Shown here one piece after another: positions 48,834 through 57,874 of a stretch of 64,000 nucleotides of DNA (its first letter is position 1; every line of letters begins with the position of its first letter). Position numbers and translations under genes: made by a program. The stretch lies in NCBI RefSeq assembly GCF_900101125.1, contig NZ_FNFL01000003.1, positions 310,001 to 374,000 on the forward strand. Direction: 5' to 3'. The stretch is from Sediminibacillus albus. GTDB lineage: Bacteria; Bacillota; Bacilli; Bacillales; Amphibacillaceae. The notes below the pieces were generated by a model. The model did no database searches, was not told the DNA's origin, and worked only from the letters and a program-made list of their open reading frames with translations.

Positions 48834-48971
48834 ATGGTAAATAAGGAGGCTGTCGATTTGGCTAAAAAAGTCGTAGAACTTGATATCAAAAGAGACGAAG
48901 CGTGGGAAAATCTTGCGGCACTTGCAGGCGAGAAAGCACATGAGCTTTTAAGAATGGTGCAAAACAGCTGA
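48834..48971 (+). CDS. Small uncharacterised protein of 45 residues
   Basis: The frame begins MVNKEAVDLAKKVVELDIKR and ends in ELLRMVQNS. It has an AGAGGCGGA ribosome binding site 3-10 bases upstream and a bidirectional terminator right after its stop, so it is probably expressed. The sequence is charged and entirely helix-prone, without Cys or membrane segment. I do not recognise the family. The terminator and RBS are the main support. Confidence 0.6.
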   Translation: MVNKEAVDLAKKVVELDIKRDEAWENLAALAGEKAHELLRMVQNS

Positions 48972-48974
48972 TTG

Positions 48975-49015
48975 AAAAAAGGCAGAGGCTCGTTCTTGTG
49001 AGCTGCTGCCTTTTT
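48975..49015. terminator. Bidirectional terminator between convergent genes
   Basis: AAAAAAGGCAG with GGCTC pairs with GAGC and CTGCCTTTTT. It ends the small plus-strand gene and the minus-strand M20 operon. Confidence 0.88.
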
Positions 49016-49037
49016 GATTGCATTCCTTCTGTTTCAC

Positions 49038-50252
49038 TTACTGCAAAGAGGTGCGATGCTTTTCTAACCACTGTCGGGCGGTTTCAGCAAGAAGGGAAAC
49101 ACCGATTGGCAAAGCGTCTTCATTCACCACAAATTCCGGTGTGTGAAGGCTGGCAGCTGGTCTGTCTTCCCAGCCGCATCCTAGGAATACCATGGCTCCC
49201 GGGATTCTTTCGGCTATATGGCTGAAATCCTCACCGCCCATCCCGAAAGGTTCCTTATAGATAACCATTTCTGGATATAGTGAACAGGCAGTCTCTCTAA
49301 AAAGATCCGTCAAATCTCGATCATTAACCAATGCTGGCTCTCCCTGTTGTAAATCCAGATAGGCTTTTGCTCCGAATGCGGCCGCTATTGTTGTAGTCGC
49401 CTCTAGCTCCTTGATCAGCTGTGTCCTCGTTTCCTTCGTATAGGCGCGAATCGTCCCTTTGATTTTTACACTCTCAGGGATTACATTAAAGGTGGTGCCG
49501 CCCTCGATTGCTCCAATGCTTATGGCGCCAACCTCCAATGGATTGAGTTTTCTGCTGATTAGTCCGTATAAAGCTTGTAATATATGAGTAGCTATCCAAA
49601 CCGGATCTATCCCTTGATGGGGGTAGCCCGCATGACCGCCTGTTCCTTTTACCGTCAAAGTAAAATTATCAACGCTAGCCATACTCGGCCCGTGATTTAT
49701 TTGCAGCTCTCCTGCCCGCCGCCACGGGCACATGTGCAAAGCGATAACTGCTTCCAGGTCTGACAGCAACCCAGACTGCAAAAAATAGGGAGCGCCCGTC
49801 AATCCATGTAGATCGGTGTCTTCCTCTGCCGGCTGGAAAATGAATTTTACCGTACCGGTAAGCTTTCCGGCTTTATAATCTTCCGCTAGCAAGGCAGCGG
49901 ATCCCAAAAGGATAGCCGTATGGGCATCATGGCCGCAAGCATGCATGACCCCCTGATGGATAGAGGCGTATGCAAGCCCGGTCGTTTCCTGGATCGGAAG
50001 AGCATCCATATCGGCGCGGATTCCGATGGCAGGGCCTTTACCTGTACCAAGAGCAGCCACAATGCCGAACCCGGCAATTCCTTTTTGTATATCAAATACT
50101 TTTAACTCTTCCAGCCTTTCTAAAATATAGCTACTCGTCTGCTCTTCCTGATAGCTTAATTCCGGATAGCGGTGAAAGCGGCGGCGCCATTCGACCAATC
50201 GAGGTTTCAGCTGAGCAGCCCTTTGCCTGTAATTCAGATTTGCTTCCTGCAA
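49038..50252 (-). CDS. M20-family N-acyl-amino acid amidohydrolase
   Basis: A 404-residue di-metal hydrolase of the IAA-amino acid hydrolase/hippuricase group. Metal-binding motifs are MHACGHDAHTAILLG, QPAEEDTDLHG, ALHMCPWRR and the late SLHTPEFVVNED. A lid/dimerisation domain with GTGGHAGYPHQGIDP is inserted in the middle. It removes acyl groups from amino acids in the cytoplasm. The start is TTG with AGGGGGA upstream, 15 bases after the PLP gene ends. As last gene of the operon with the M24 protein, it could deacetylate N-acetyl-diaminobutyrate; that is inference. Confidence 0.88.
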   Translation of the reverse strand: MQEANLNYRQRAAQLKPRLVEWRRRFHRYPELSYQEEQTSSYILERLEELKVFDIQKGIAGFGIVAALGTGKGPAIGIRADMDALPIQETTGLAYASIHQGVMHACGHDAHTAILLGSAALLAEDYKAGKLTGTVKFIFQPAEEDTDLHGLTGAPYFLQSGLLSDLEAVIALHMCPWRRAGELQINHGPSMASVDNFTLTVKGTGGHAGYPHQGIDPVWIATHILQALYGLISRKLNPLEVGAISIGAIEGGTTFNVIPESVKIKGTIRAYTKETRTQLIKELEATTTIAAAFGAKAYLDLQQGEPALVNDRDLTDLFRETACSLYPEMVIYKEPFGMGGEDFSHIAERIPGAMVFLGCGWEDRPAASLHTPEFVVNEDALPIGVSLLAETARQWLEKHRTSLQ

Positions 50253-50267
50253 CGGAATCCCCCTTCC

Positions 50268-51467
50268 TTATCCGTTTGCCAACAATTGCTTAGGCAAAGA
50301 TTGAAATGCCTGTTCTAAGTCCTCGATTAAATCTTCCAAATCCTCAATGCCAGCCGAATAACGGATTAAGCCTTCTGGAATTCCCATTGCCGCCCGTTCT
50401 TCAGGCGTACATTCTACATGGCTGGTCGTCCGCGTTGGACCTACGATCGTTTCCACAGAACCAAGGTTTGCTGCCCTGTTGGCGTATTTCAGCTTAGGGA
50501 GCAGCAGCCGAAGTGTCTCTACTCCTCCTTTAACGGAAAAGCTGAGCATTCCGCCGAAATTTGTCATTTGTTCACTGGCAATTTCATGGCCCGGGTGGCT
50601 GTCAAGGCCTGGATAAAACACTTCTTCAACCATTTCTTTGGTCTGCAAAAACTTAGCAACAGACAGTGCATTTTCACATTGCTTTTCCACGCGTAGCTTC
50701 AAGGTTTTCATGCCTCTCAGCAATAAATAAGCAGCCATTGGATCAAGGGTGGCACCATTTATTTCGCGGTAATGATACACTTGTTCAACCAGCTCCTTGC
50801 TGCCGCACAAAGAACCTCCTAACGCATCCGCATGCCCGCCGAGAAACTTAGTTGCACTATGGATTACTAAGTCGGCTCCCAATACCAGTGGCTGTTGGTT
50901 GATCGGTGTGGCAAAGGTATTATCTACAATAACAATCGCCCCGACACGTTTGGCAGCTGCGGCCATTCTCTTGATATCTGTAATTTTGACTGTCGGATTG
51001 GTCGGTGTTTCTAAATACAAAACTTTACAGCCTTTGGCAACTTCCGCTTCTATTGCTTGATGGTTTCCTGTTTCACATAAAACAACTTCTACTTTTTGTC
51101 GGGGGAGAAATTCTGTGAAGATTTTATTTGTCCCGCCATACGTATCTTTAATAGATACCACCCGGTCACCAGGGGCAAGGAAGGTAGCCAGCGTATTGCT
51201 AATTGCGGCCATTCCCGTGGAAAAACTTGTGGCAGCTTCTGCACCCTCCAATATTCTGATTTTTTCCTCAAATGCCTGTACTGTCGGGTTAGTATTTCGG
51301 CCATAGATATGACCCTGCTTTTGCCCAATCGCTACATCGTACCATTCGTCCATATCATCATACCCAAAAGATACACTGTGGACGACAGGCACTTGTGTGG
51401 CCCCGAATGCCAATGAATCCTTTTCTCCAGCCCATACAGCCTGTGTACCTTTTCTGATCTCCTTCAT
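50268..51467 (-). CDS. Cys/Met-metabolism PLP enzyme (cystathionine gamma-synthase/lyase family)
   Basis: A 399-residue fold-type I PLP enzyme. It has HIYGRNTNPTVQAFEEKI near the N-terminus, FSTGMAAISNTLATFL, the aspartate and Schiff-base region IVDNTFATPINQQPL and VIHSATKFLGGHADALGG (Lys), and TIVGPTRTTSHVE near the C-terminus. Family members carry out gamma-replacement or gamma-elimination on sulfur amino acids. No methionine or cysteine gene is adjacent. It sits between an ectoine-hydrolase-like M24 protein and an M20 deacylase, suggesting another substrate. AGGAGG lies 8 bases before the ATG. Confidence 0.88.
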   Translation of the reverse strand: MKEIRKGTQAVWAGEKDSLAFGATQVPVVHSVSFGYDDMDEWYDVAIGQKQGHIYGRNTNPTVQAFEEKIRILEGAEAATSFSTGMAAISNTLATFLAPGDRVVSIKDTYGGTNKIFTEFLPRQKVEVVLCETGNHQAIEAEVAKGCKVLYLETPTNPTVKITDIKRMAAAAKRVGAIVIVDNTFATPINQQPLVLGADLVIHSATKFLGGHADALGGSLCGSKELVEQVYHYREINGATLDPMAAYLLLRGMKTLKLRVEKQCENALSVAKFLQTKEMVEEVFYPGLDSHPGHEIASEQMTNFGGMLSFSVKGGVETLRLLLPKLKYANRAANLGSVETIVGPTRTTSHVECTPEERAAMGIPEGLIRYSAGIEDLEDLIEDLEQAFQSLPKQLLANG

Positions 51468-51509
51468 GATAGATTCCTCCTTTTATGAATTGATAAAAGT
51501 TCTAAGCCC

Positions 51510-52718
51510 TTAACTAATCTTGCCGTCCTGCGGATTAGTCGTAAACCGATCCTGGATGATGAGATCGCGCGGAAAATTGGTAAATGTCTCGCAGCCGGTA
51601 TCTGAGATTTTAATCGTTTCGCTTATTTCGATTCCATAATTGTCAAACCATAAAGCCGGAATCAGGTGAAAAGTCATGTTCGGCTGCAGTATCGTTTGGT
51701 CCCCGCTGCGCAGGCTGGCGGTATGTTCGCCCCAATCCGGCGGATAATTTAGACCGACGGAATATCCCAGCCTTGCCTCTTTGACAATCCCATGTCTGTG
51801 GATTGATGCTTTCCATATATTGTTGACATCTTCACAGGTCATTCCTGGTTTGATTTTTTGCAGGACTTCGTTTAAACCTTCGGTAACATAAGCAGTTAAC
51901 CCGAGTATCTTTTCCGGAGGTTTACCAATCGCTGCTGTACGCGCTAAAGGGACATGGTAGCGTTTATAACAGCCGGCAATTTCAATGCTGACCGTCTCCC
52001 CTTCCTTGAACCTCCTGTCTGACCAGGTTAAATGTGGGATTGCTGTGTTTTCCCCAGTCGGCAGGAACGGGACAATCGCCGGATATTCCCCGCCATATTC
52101 CTCTGTGCCGGAAACAATATGATAATAAAGCTCAGCGGCGGTATCGTTTTGCCTAGCTCCCGCCCTTATGCTTTCCCTTCCTTTATACATTGCCTGCTCT
52201 GCAATCAACCCAGCCCGTTTCATGTATTCGATTTCCTGCTCGGATTTGATTAACCGGACTTTGTTAACTAACAAATCAGCATCCAAAAACACAGCGTCAG
52301 GTAAATGGCGCATCAACTGGGCATGGGCTTTGGCAGTATAATAATAATTATCCATTTCCACCCCGATTCTCCTGTTTGCCTGACCAATCTGTGTGAGAAT
52401 TTCAGCGATAAATTCCATTGGGTGATGTGTTGGTGAGTGAACATAATAATCTGGATAATCAATGACATTTTCATCATAAATCCACGTACCGGTTTTAGCC
52501 CCTAAGGCATCCATGTGCCTGCCAATCCAAATTGGCTGGGGCTGATCAATGATGAGAACTAGCATTTGATGCACATAAAAGGACCAGGCATCATAGCCGG
52601 AAAGGTAATTCATGTTGGCAGGATCCGTGATGAGCAAAACTTCTATCCCTTGTTCTTCCATCCGCTGCTTCGTTTCATTCACCCTCGCCTGATACTCCAA
52701 AATATCAAATGGAAGCAT
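51510..52718 (-). CDS. Metal-free M24-fold hydrolase, ectoine hydrolase-like (DoeA/EutD type)
   Basis: A 402-residue creatinase/prolidase-fold protein. The N-terminal part matches DoeA-type proteins (DPANMNYLSGYDAWSFYVHQ, then VIDYPDYYVHSPTHHPMEF, IGVEMDNYYYTA). In the C-terminal pita-bread domain the aminopeptidase metal ligands are replaced: VSIEIAGCYKRYHVPLART instead of the two-Asp motif, GYSVGLNYPPDWGE instead of HGIG, and FHLIPALW instead of EPG. That is the pattern of non-metal hydrolases such as creatinase and ectoine hydrolase. The ATG at 52718 has AGGAGGAGG upstream and was preferred over 52739. First gene of a three-gene operon. Confidence 0.82.
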   Translation of the reverse strand: MLPFDILEYQARVNETKQRMEEQGIEVLLITDPANMNYLSGYDAWSFYVHQMLVLIIDQPQPIWIGRHMDALGAKTGTWIYDENVIDYPDYYVHSPTHHPMEFIAEILTQIGQANRRIGVEMDNYYYTAKAHAQLMRHLPDAVFLDADLLVNKVRLIKSEQEIEYMKRAGLIAEQAMYKGRESIRAGARQNDTAAELYYHIVSGTEEYGGEYPAIVPFLPTGENTAIPHLTWSDRRFKEGETVSIEIAGCYKRYHVPLARTAAIGKPPEKILGLTAYVTEGLNEVLQKIKPGMTCEDVNNIWKASIHRHGIVKEARLGYSVGLNYPPDWGEHTASLRSGDQTILQPNMTFHLIPALWFDNYGIEISETIKISDTGCETFTNFPRDLIIQDRFTTNPQDGKIS

Positions 52719-52864
52719 GGATACCCTCCTCCTCGACAAACTAATTTCTTACTATTATGATAATTCAAACAAAACACTTTTATAATGTTCAATGTGTATG
52801 ATTTTTATCTTGGGAGGGCTATACAATTTTTCTTGCCGATGAAGGGCGCCGCTTCCCTTGAGAA

Positions 52865-52892
52865 CAAAAAAACACCTTCCTGCCGGAAAGTG
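52865..52892 (-). terminator. Terminator of the PucR-type regulator gene
   Basis: CACTTTCC pairs with GGAAGGTG around GGCA, followed by seven T residues on the minus strand. It separates the regulator from the M24 operon, which must have its own promoter in 52740-52860. Confidence 0.85.
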
Positions 52893-52907
52893 GTAAATGG
52901 GTTAATC

Positions 52908-54581
52908 CTAATCAATTGTTTGCATCATCCAAAGCCGGACGCTTAACTCTAATAAAAATAAATCATCTGAATCTACCAGCGACAGTTGTGTCAATGATTC
53001 TATGTTTCTTAAGCGATGCAATAATGATTGCCTGTGCAAATTCAAGGCTCTCGCCGTTTGACTGACATTCCCTTTGTACTGGTTATAAGCCAAAAATGTT
53101 TGAATTAAATCTGTTTTTCTTTTTTTATCATACTCCAGTAATGGAGAAAGGGTCTGTGAAACCATATCAGTGATCGCTTTATCCCGGGATACAGCCATAA
53201 GCAGGCGGTTTATCTTTGTATCTTCAAAGAAAGTCCTTCCGTTTTCAACGTGCTGCTTTAACCCAATTTCTAAGGCCGTTCTCGCCTCCTGATAACTCTT
53301 TTGAAAGGTTTTAATGCCATCCCCGTGCTTGGCGATTCCCCAAGCTACATCCAGATTTGGAACAAGTTCGTATAAACGCCGCTCAATCATATCCAAAAAT
53401 TGATTGGCTGCTTTATAATAAAGCTGTTGATCATCTTCCAAATAAATGATCGCTTCCCCTTTTTCAAACGTTGCCATTGTTCTTCTTTGCAATAAACTGC
53501 CAGCATTAGTGATTTCCTTTTGCAGATTGAAGTTGAGGCTTTGCAGCGAAGAATTGGCAGGGCTGTCATTGGTAAATTGGAAAGTTTCTTTGTATGCCAG
53601 CTTACCGACAAAGCAAGTGTACGGCAGGGACAAATCATACCCGAGCAGCTGGGCTGACTGCGCTGACCCTTCAATGATTTGATCATTTTTCGCTAAATCC
53701 CGTACATAGGTGTCTTTTAACCGGATTTCCGCCATTTCCACTGCGTTCTCTTTGGCAAACTGCAGTGCATAGGCCGTATGGGCATGCTCTAGGACATTCA
53801 TCACAAACCAGGTTACCTTCTGTCCGCTTTTTGGCTGAAACACAACATAACCTTGAATCTTATTGTTATTTTGAATGGATAGCCGGTAGCAATGGCAGCC
53901 ATTAAATGCACCAAAATCCATATAGTGATATAAAGGATGCTCATTTACTATCTCCAGGCCGCCAGCAGTATGTGATTGGTTTGAGTCATCAGGAGCGGGC
54001 TCATTAAAAGCATCAGCAATTCGTTTATCAAAGTCCTGGCCTGTCAAAGTATTCATCGTACTATCCAAAACAGCAATCGGCATGGCTATCTGCCTATGGA
54101 CCAGCTTCGTGATTGCCGACAACCCTCCATCCTGGAGGACACAGCTGATCAACTGTTGCCTAACTCCTTCAGCCATTTGTCTTTGCTCTTGTTTTTCCTG
54201 GTTGATTTGCTGCAAAACACTCTGCAGTACATCGCCAAACCGCACTTCCCAAGGCAACTCCAAGATGATGAATTGATGCCTGGAGGCTATCGAAATAACC
54301 CGATCAGGAATCGTAAACACATACCTGCCAGTTGCAATGCCTAATAAGGAAGCACCCGATTTGATGACATCTAAAACAAATTGTTCTAATCGATCAGGCT
54401 GATCCTCACATCCGATCCCGGTACTTAACACAAATTCATTTTTTCTGACGAAATTTTCCACAGGTCCTTCTATGACCGAAATCCATTCGACTTTCGTACT
54501 CTCCAGTAAATGGCCGCCTGTTTTAACCATTGACCTATCCATAACCGGCATTTGTACAATTTCCTGAGCCGTCAACCCCAT
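52908..54581 (-). CDS. PucR/CdaR-family transcriptional regulator
   Basis: A 557-residue regulator. The N-terminal PucR sensor domain (about 1-125) includes GGHLLESTKVEWISVIEGPV and EFVLSTGIGCEDQ. A middle region follows, with a GGDEF-like fold. The C-terminal helix-turn-helix of the HTH_30 type is TFLAYNQYKGNVSQTARALN, then LHRQSLLHRLRNIE. Relatives control purine, gamma-aminobutyrate or other nitrogen-source catabolism. Encoded directly upstream of the M24/PLP/M20 operon on the same strand, it is the likely regulator. GAGGTGA precedes the ATG. Confidence 0.9.
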   Translation of the reverse strand: MGLTAQEIVQMPVMDRSMVKTGGHLLESTKVEWISVIEGPVENFVRKNEFVLSTGIGCEDQPDRLEQFVLDVIKSGASLLGIATGRYVFTIPDRVISIASRHQFIILELPWEVRFGDVLQSVLQQINQEKQEQRQMAEGVRQQLISCVLQDGGLSAITKLVHRQIAMPIAVLDSTMNTLTGQDFDKRIADAFNEPAPDDSNQSHTAGGLEIVNEHPLYHYMDFGAFNGCHCYRLSIQNNNKIQGYVVFQPKSGQKVTWFVMNVLEHAHTAYALQFAKENAVEMAEIRLKDTYVRDLAKNDQIIEGSAQSAQLLGYDLSLPYTCFVGKLAYKETFQFTNDSPANSSLQSLNFNLQKEITNAGSLLQRRTMATFEKGEAIIYLEDDQQLYYKAANQFLDMIERRLYELVPNLDVAWGIAKHGDGIKTFQKSYQEARTALEIGLKQHVENGRTFFEDTKINRLLMAVSRDKAITDMVSQTLSPLLEYDKKRKTDLIQTFLAYNQYKGNVSQTARALNLHRQSLLHRLRNIESLTQLSLVDSDDLFLLELSVRLWMMQTID

Positions 54582-54697
54582 AGAATCACCTCGACTTAAA
54601 AATCGCCTAACGAGTCACAATGATCCCTCTCTTTTTACTTAATATTCTGTTAATTAATGCCCTGTTTTGCTTCTTCCCTTATCCCTTAATAACTAAC

Positions 54698-55024
54698 CTA
54701 ATTTTTTTGTACGCCAAAGCGGGCATTTATTTGGCCTCTCAGCATTTCTTTCTTTATATTTTTGGCTTCTTCCTTTTTCTTTTCCTTTAGCATTTCCTGT
54801 CTAATTTCAAAGGTCTGTACGCCTTCTTCTCGTTTATTTGCGATATCGACCAGTTGCTCCACATCAGCAAAGGAGTATTTTCTGTTCCCGCGCGGAGATC
54901 GTTCAGGGAAAATCAATTTTCTCTCTTCATAATAGCGTATCTGGCGTTCTGAAAGACCGGTCAACTCACTTACTACACCTATTGTGATTACTTTTCTCTC
55001 CTTGTAAGAGGTTCCATGTTCCAT
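54698..55024 (-). CDS. tnrA: Global nitrogen regulator TnrA
   Basis: A 108-residue MerR-family protein. Its recognition region [40 protein letters not shown] and [15 protein letters not shown] are almost identical in pattern to TnrA/GlnR. The C-terminal tail [13 protein letters not shown] matches the TnrA segment that binds feedback-inhibited glutamine synthetase; GlnR differs there. The ATG at 55024 gives the normal length; a start at 55081 would add unrelated residues. A perfect TnrA box lies upstream at the right distance for autoactivation. Confidence 0.94.
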   Translation of the reverse strand: MEHGTSYKERKVITIGVVSELTGLSERQIRYYEERKLIFPERSPRGNRKYSFADVEQLVDIANKREEGVQTFEIRQEMLKEKKKEEAKNIKKEMLRGQINARFGVQKN

Positions 55025-55067
55025 TATCTCACCGCCGCAATCAAAGTTCGTAATCATCTTTACGTTG

Positions 55068-55119
55068 ATTATACATGGCAATGTAATAGATTAGTACTCT
55101 TATGTAAGATAATCTAACA
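55068..55119 (-). promoter_or_regulatory. tnrA promoter with consensus TnrA box
   Basis: TGTTAGATTATCTTACA (complement of 55103-55119) fits every position of the consensus TGTNANAWWWTMTNACA. A TATAAT -10 box on the minus strand is at 55068-55073, with no good -35. The box centre is about 50 bases from the expected start point, the spacing known for TnrA-activated promoters. It could also affect fbpA on the other side. Confidence 0.82.
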
Positions 55120-55209
55120 ATGATAAAAAACCATGTTATTAAACCTTACATGTTTACTGAAAATATAACACGAACCTTTTACGATACGTATAACGAAAGG
55201 AGGGATGTC

Positions 55210-55380
55210 ATGTCTTATTTGCGAGAGGCCGTCGATAAACAGCGCAGCATTTTAATTCATAAGTTAATCCACGCTGGAGTATATCATCAAACAGACCCCA
55301 CTATATATCATAAAACGATGACAGAATTAGTATATGAATATGAAAGGTCAGTTATTAACAAAAATCATCATGCCGTCTAG
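55210..55380 (+). CDS. FbpA-like small protein (Fur-regulated basic protein A family)
   Basis: A 56-residue protein, MSYLREAVDKQRSILIHKLI onward, followed by HAGVYHQTDPTIYHKTMTEL and VYEYER. The pattern (LREAV..KR..LI.KLI.AGVY....LY..TLSEL..EY) is that of the FbpA family, which assists the FsrA small-RNA iron-sparing response in Bacillus subtilis. AAAGGAGGG lies 5 bases before the ATG. A clear Fur box was not found upstream, so iron control is not shown. A strong terminator follows. Confidence 0.75.
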   Translation: MSYLREAVDKQRSILIHKLIHAGVYHQTDPTIYHKTMTELVYEYERSVINKNHHAV

Positions 55381-55383
55381 CAA

Positions 55384-55414
55384 GACCTGCCAAAAAGGCG
55401 GGTCTCTTTTTTTT
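55384..55414 (+). terminator. Terminator of the fbpA-like gene
   Basis: GACCTGCC pairs with GGCGGGTC around AAAAA, then a long T-run. The stretch 55415-55626 shows no recognised gene or site. Confidence 0.9.
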
Positions 55415-55626
55415 TCAGGCATCTGGCATCCTCATCCGATTAAAAGCGGGGCGTTTTACAATTACTATTCGGGGCTAATCATTATTTTCCTGCTATTTTT
55501 GCCTGCTAATATCCCTTTTAGAGAAAAATAACGGATGTATCGCATAAGATAGGAGAGTTGAACAGAACTTTGCTGACTCAAAAAAGGCAGGGCAGCGAGG
55601 AGGCTCGGACGTTTATTCGCGAAAAA

Positions 55627-56158
55627 GGGCTTGGGCCATAATATACATCCACTTACAAAAACCGAACGATAACAGCATATGGAATTTTAAAAGGCCCTCT
55701 TCAAGCATTCGATTGTTGACGCAATAGGATATAAAAGGCGATGGAACATTGGGTGATTCCTTAATGGCATTTACCGTATAAGCGTTAATACATCACGTTC
55801 TCAAGTGAATCATAAGCATTGTGCTGAAAACAGTACTCAGACCTTAAGTGGAGGAAATCCACGGAGACTCCTGCGGCAGGAAAGGCCTCGGTGAGACCCC
55901 GCAGAGCGCTAGCTCGAGGAGGCTCACCAGCCGCCCGCTGAAAGCGCAGTGTATTTCCGTAGCGTCGTCATGCAAGGTAGTAAGAACAGCCCGTCAGCCG
56001 TCACATAAACTCTAGTGTGAACAGCACCTGAAGTCCTACTGTCGGACCTAGAGTTGCCACTGTGTCCACAGGGTATATAAAACATTAGAAAAGAAAAATC
56101 GAACGAGTTCGATCTTTGCTTTAGCCACTACCCTTTTGTCCCAATCTCATAGAAAAGC
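55627..56158 (+). repeat. Interspersed noncoding repeat, copy 5 (internal segment inverted)
   Basis: Bounded by GGGCTTGGGCCA and TGTCCCAATCTC. The core (55853-55958) starts GGAAATCCACGG and ends GTGTATTTCC. The internal segment of about 55793-55964 is inverted relative to the ends, as in copy 4. The right-end hairpin GAAAAATCGAACGAGTTCGATC is compact. It ends 10 bases before the stop of the ABC transporter gene. Confidence 0.83.
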
Positions 56159-56167
56159 CTGTATTTG

Positions 56168-57874
56168 TTATTGGATTTGATGAAGATTAGCGAAAACGCC
56201 GCCTCTTTGGATTAATTCCTGGTGGCTTCCCTCTTCTTCGATTCCATTTTCCGTTACAACAATAATACGGTCCGCATTACGGATGGTTGCAAGTCGATGG
56301 GCAATTATCAAGGTTGTCCTGTTTTTCGCCAGTTCATTTAATGCCTTTTGGATAATTAATTCTGTTTCCGTATCCAATGCAGAGGTTGCTTCGTCCAAAA
56401 TTAATATCGGCGGATTCTTCAAAAACATCCTGGCAATGGCAATTCGCTGCTTTTGGCCGCCGGAAAGCTTTAATCCTCTTTCGCCGACTGGTGTATCATA
56501 GCCAAGCGGAAGCGAATCTACGAAGGATTGCAAGTGTGCCTTGCGTGCGGCTTCTTGAATCTCCTCATCAGAAGCACCAAGCTGGCCATAAGCAATGTTC
56601 TCCTTTAGAGTTCCAGTAAATAAAAAGACATCCTGTTGGACGATACCGATTTGGGAGCGCAGCGATTGTTTTTTTAAATCCCTAATATCGAGGCCGTCAA
56701 CGGTGATTTTCCCTTCATCCACATCATAAAATCGGGGAATCAAGGAACAAATGGTTGTTTTCCCTGCACCTGAAGGGCCTACGAAGGCGACCGTTTCTCC
56801 TGCCGGAATATCGAGATCGATATTCTCCAAGACTCGTTTTGAATCTTCGTAGCTGAACGAGACATTTGTAAAACGAATGTTCCCTTGCAGCTGATCCACG
56901 GCCTGTGCATCCTGTTTATCCCTTATCTCCGGTTCAATATCGATTAGCTCGATAAACCTTTTAAATCCAGCCATTCCTTTCGGGTAAAGTTCCATTAAGG
57001 CACTGATTTTGTCAATCGGTTTAAACAACACATTGACAAATAGTACAAAGCCGACTAATTCACCAGAGGATAAATCGCCAGTGAAGTGCAGCCAGGCGCC
57101 GACCACAAGAACTACCAGAACAATGAGCCTGGTCATCATATACATGCCAGAGGTTCCGTAAGACATCACTTTATAAGAGTTAAGCTTTGCCTTGCGAAAG
57201 TTCCGGTTGTCTGTTTGAAAGCGGGCGATTTCGAAATTTTCATTTGTAAAAGATTGGACGACCCGAACGCCGGAAACACTGTCTTCGACTTTTGCATTTA
57301 CATCTGCGATTTCCCGGTACATCCTCTTCCAGGCTTCGTTCATCCGGATATTGCAAAAAGAGATCAACCATACAAGGAAGGGTACAATCAACAGGATAAT
57401 CAATGCCAGTTTGACATTGATAGCAAACATGATAAAAAAGGCGCCCACAAAGGTCATAATCGAAATAAACAAATCCTCTGGACCATGGTGGGCAAGCTCG
57501 CCGATATCAAATAAATCATTGGTAATCCGACTCATGATATGGCCGGTTTTCGTATTGTCGAAAAAGCCGAACGATTGTTTCTGAACATGCTCGAACAACT
57601 GCTGGCGCATATCCGTCTCAATATTAATTCCCAGCTTATGCCCCCAGTAATTGACGATGTATTGGAGAAAAGTACTTAACACATACAAGGCTAGCAGCCC
57701 AATACTTACCCATACAATCGCCGACCAATTGCCGCTTGGAAGCAGCTGGTCGACAAACCGCTGGACAGCGATTGGAAAAGCCAGTTCTAGTAATGCCACC
57801 ATAATGGCACAGGAAAAATCTATTAAAAACAACTTCCGGTGTGGAAGATAATAAGAAAAAAAACGCCCGATCAA
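56168..57874 (-). CDS. ABC exporter, fused permease and ATPase
   Basis: A 568-residue half-transporter. Six membrane segments (about 1-310) are followed by a nucleotide-binding domain with Walker A VAFVGPSGAGKTTICSLIPR, Q-loop IGIVQQDVFLFTG, signature LKLSGGQKQRIAIARM, Walker B PILILDEATSALD and the H-loop IIAHRLATIRNAD. It belongs to the BmrA/MsbA-like multidrug or lipid exporters and would work as a homodimer. I chose TTG at 57874, with AAGGAAG 8 bases upstream, giving MIGRFFSYYLPHRK; an ATG at 57940 has no ribosome binding site. Substrate unknown. Confidence 0.88.
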   Translation of the reverse strand: MIGRFFSYYLPHRKLFLIDFSCAIMVALLELAFPIAVQRFVDQLLPSGNWSAIVWVSIGLLALYVLSTFLQYIVNYWGHKLGINIETDMRQQLFEHVQKQSFGFFDNTKTGHIMSRITNDLFDIGELAHHGPEDLFISIMTFVGAFFIMFAINVKLALIILLIVPFLVWLISFCNIRMNEAWKRMYREIADVNAKVEDSVSGVRVVQSFTNENFEIARFQTDNRNFRKAKLNSYKVMSYGTSGMYMMTRLIVLVVLVVGAWLHFTGDLSSGELVGFVLFVNVLFKPIDKISALMELYPKGMAGFKRFIELIDIEPEIRDKQDAQAVDQLQGNIRFTNVSFSYEDSKRVLENIDLDIPAGETVAFVGPSGAGKTTICSLIPRFYDVDEGKITVDGLDIRDLKKQSLRSQIGIVQQDVFLFTGTLKENIAYGQLGASDEEIQEAARKAHLQSFVDSLPLGYDTPVGERGLKLSGGQKQRIAIARMFLKNPPILILDEATSALDTETELIIQKALNELAKNRTTLIIAHRLATIRNADRIIVVTENGIEEEGSHQELIQRGGVFANLHQIQ

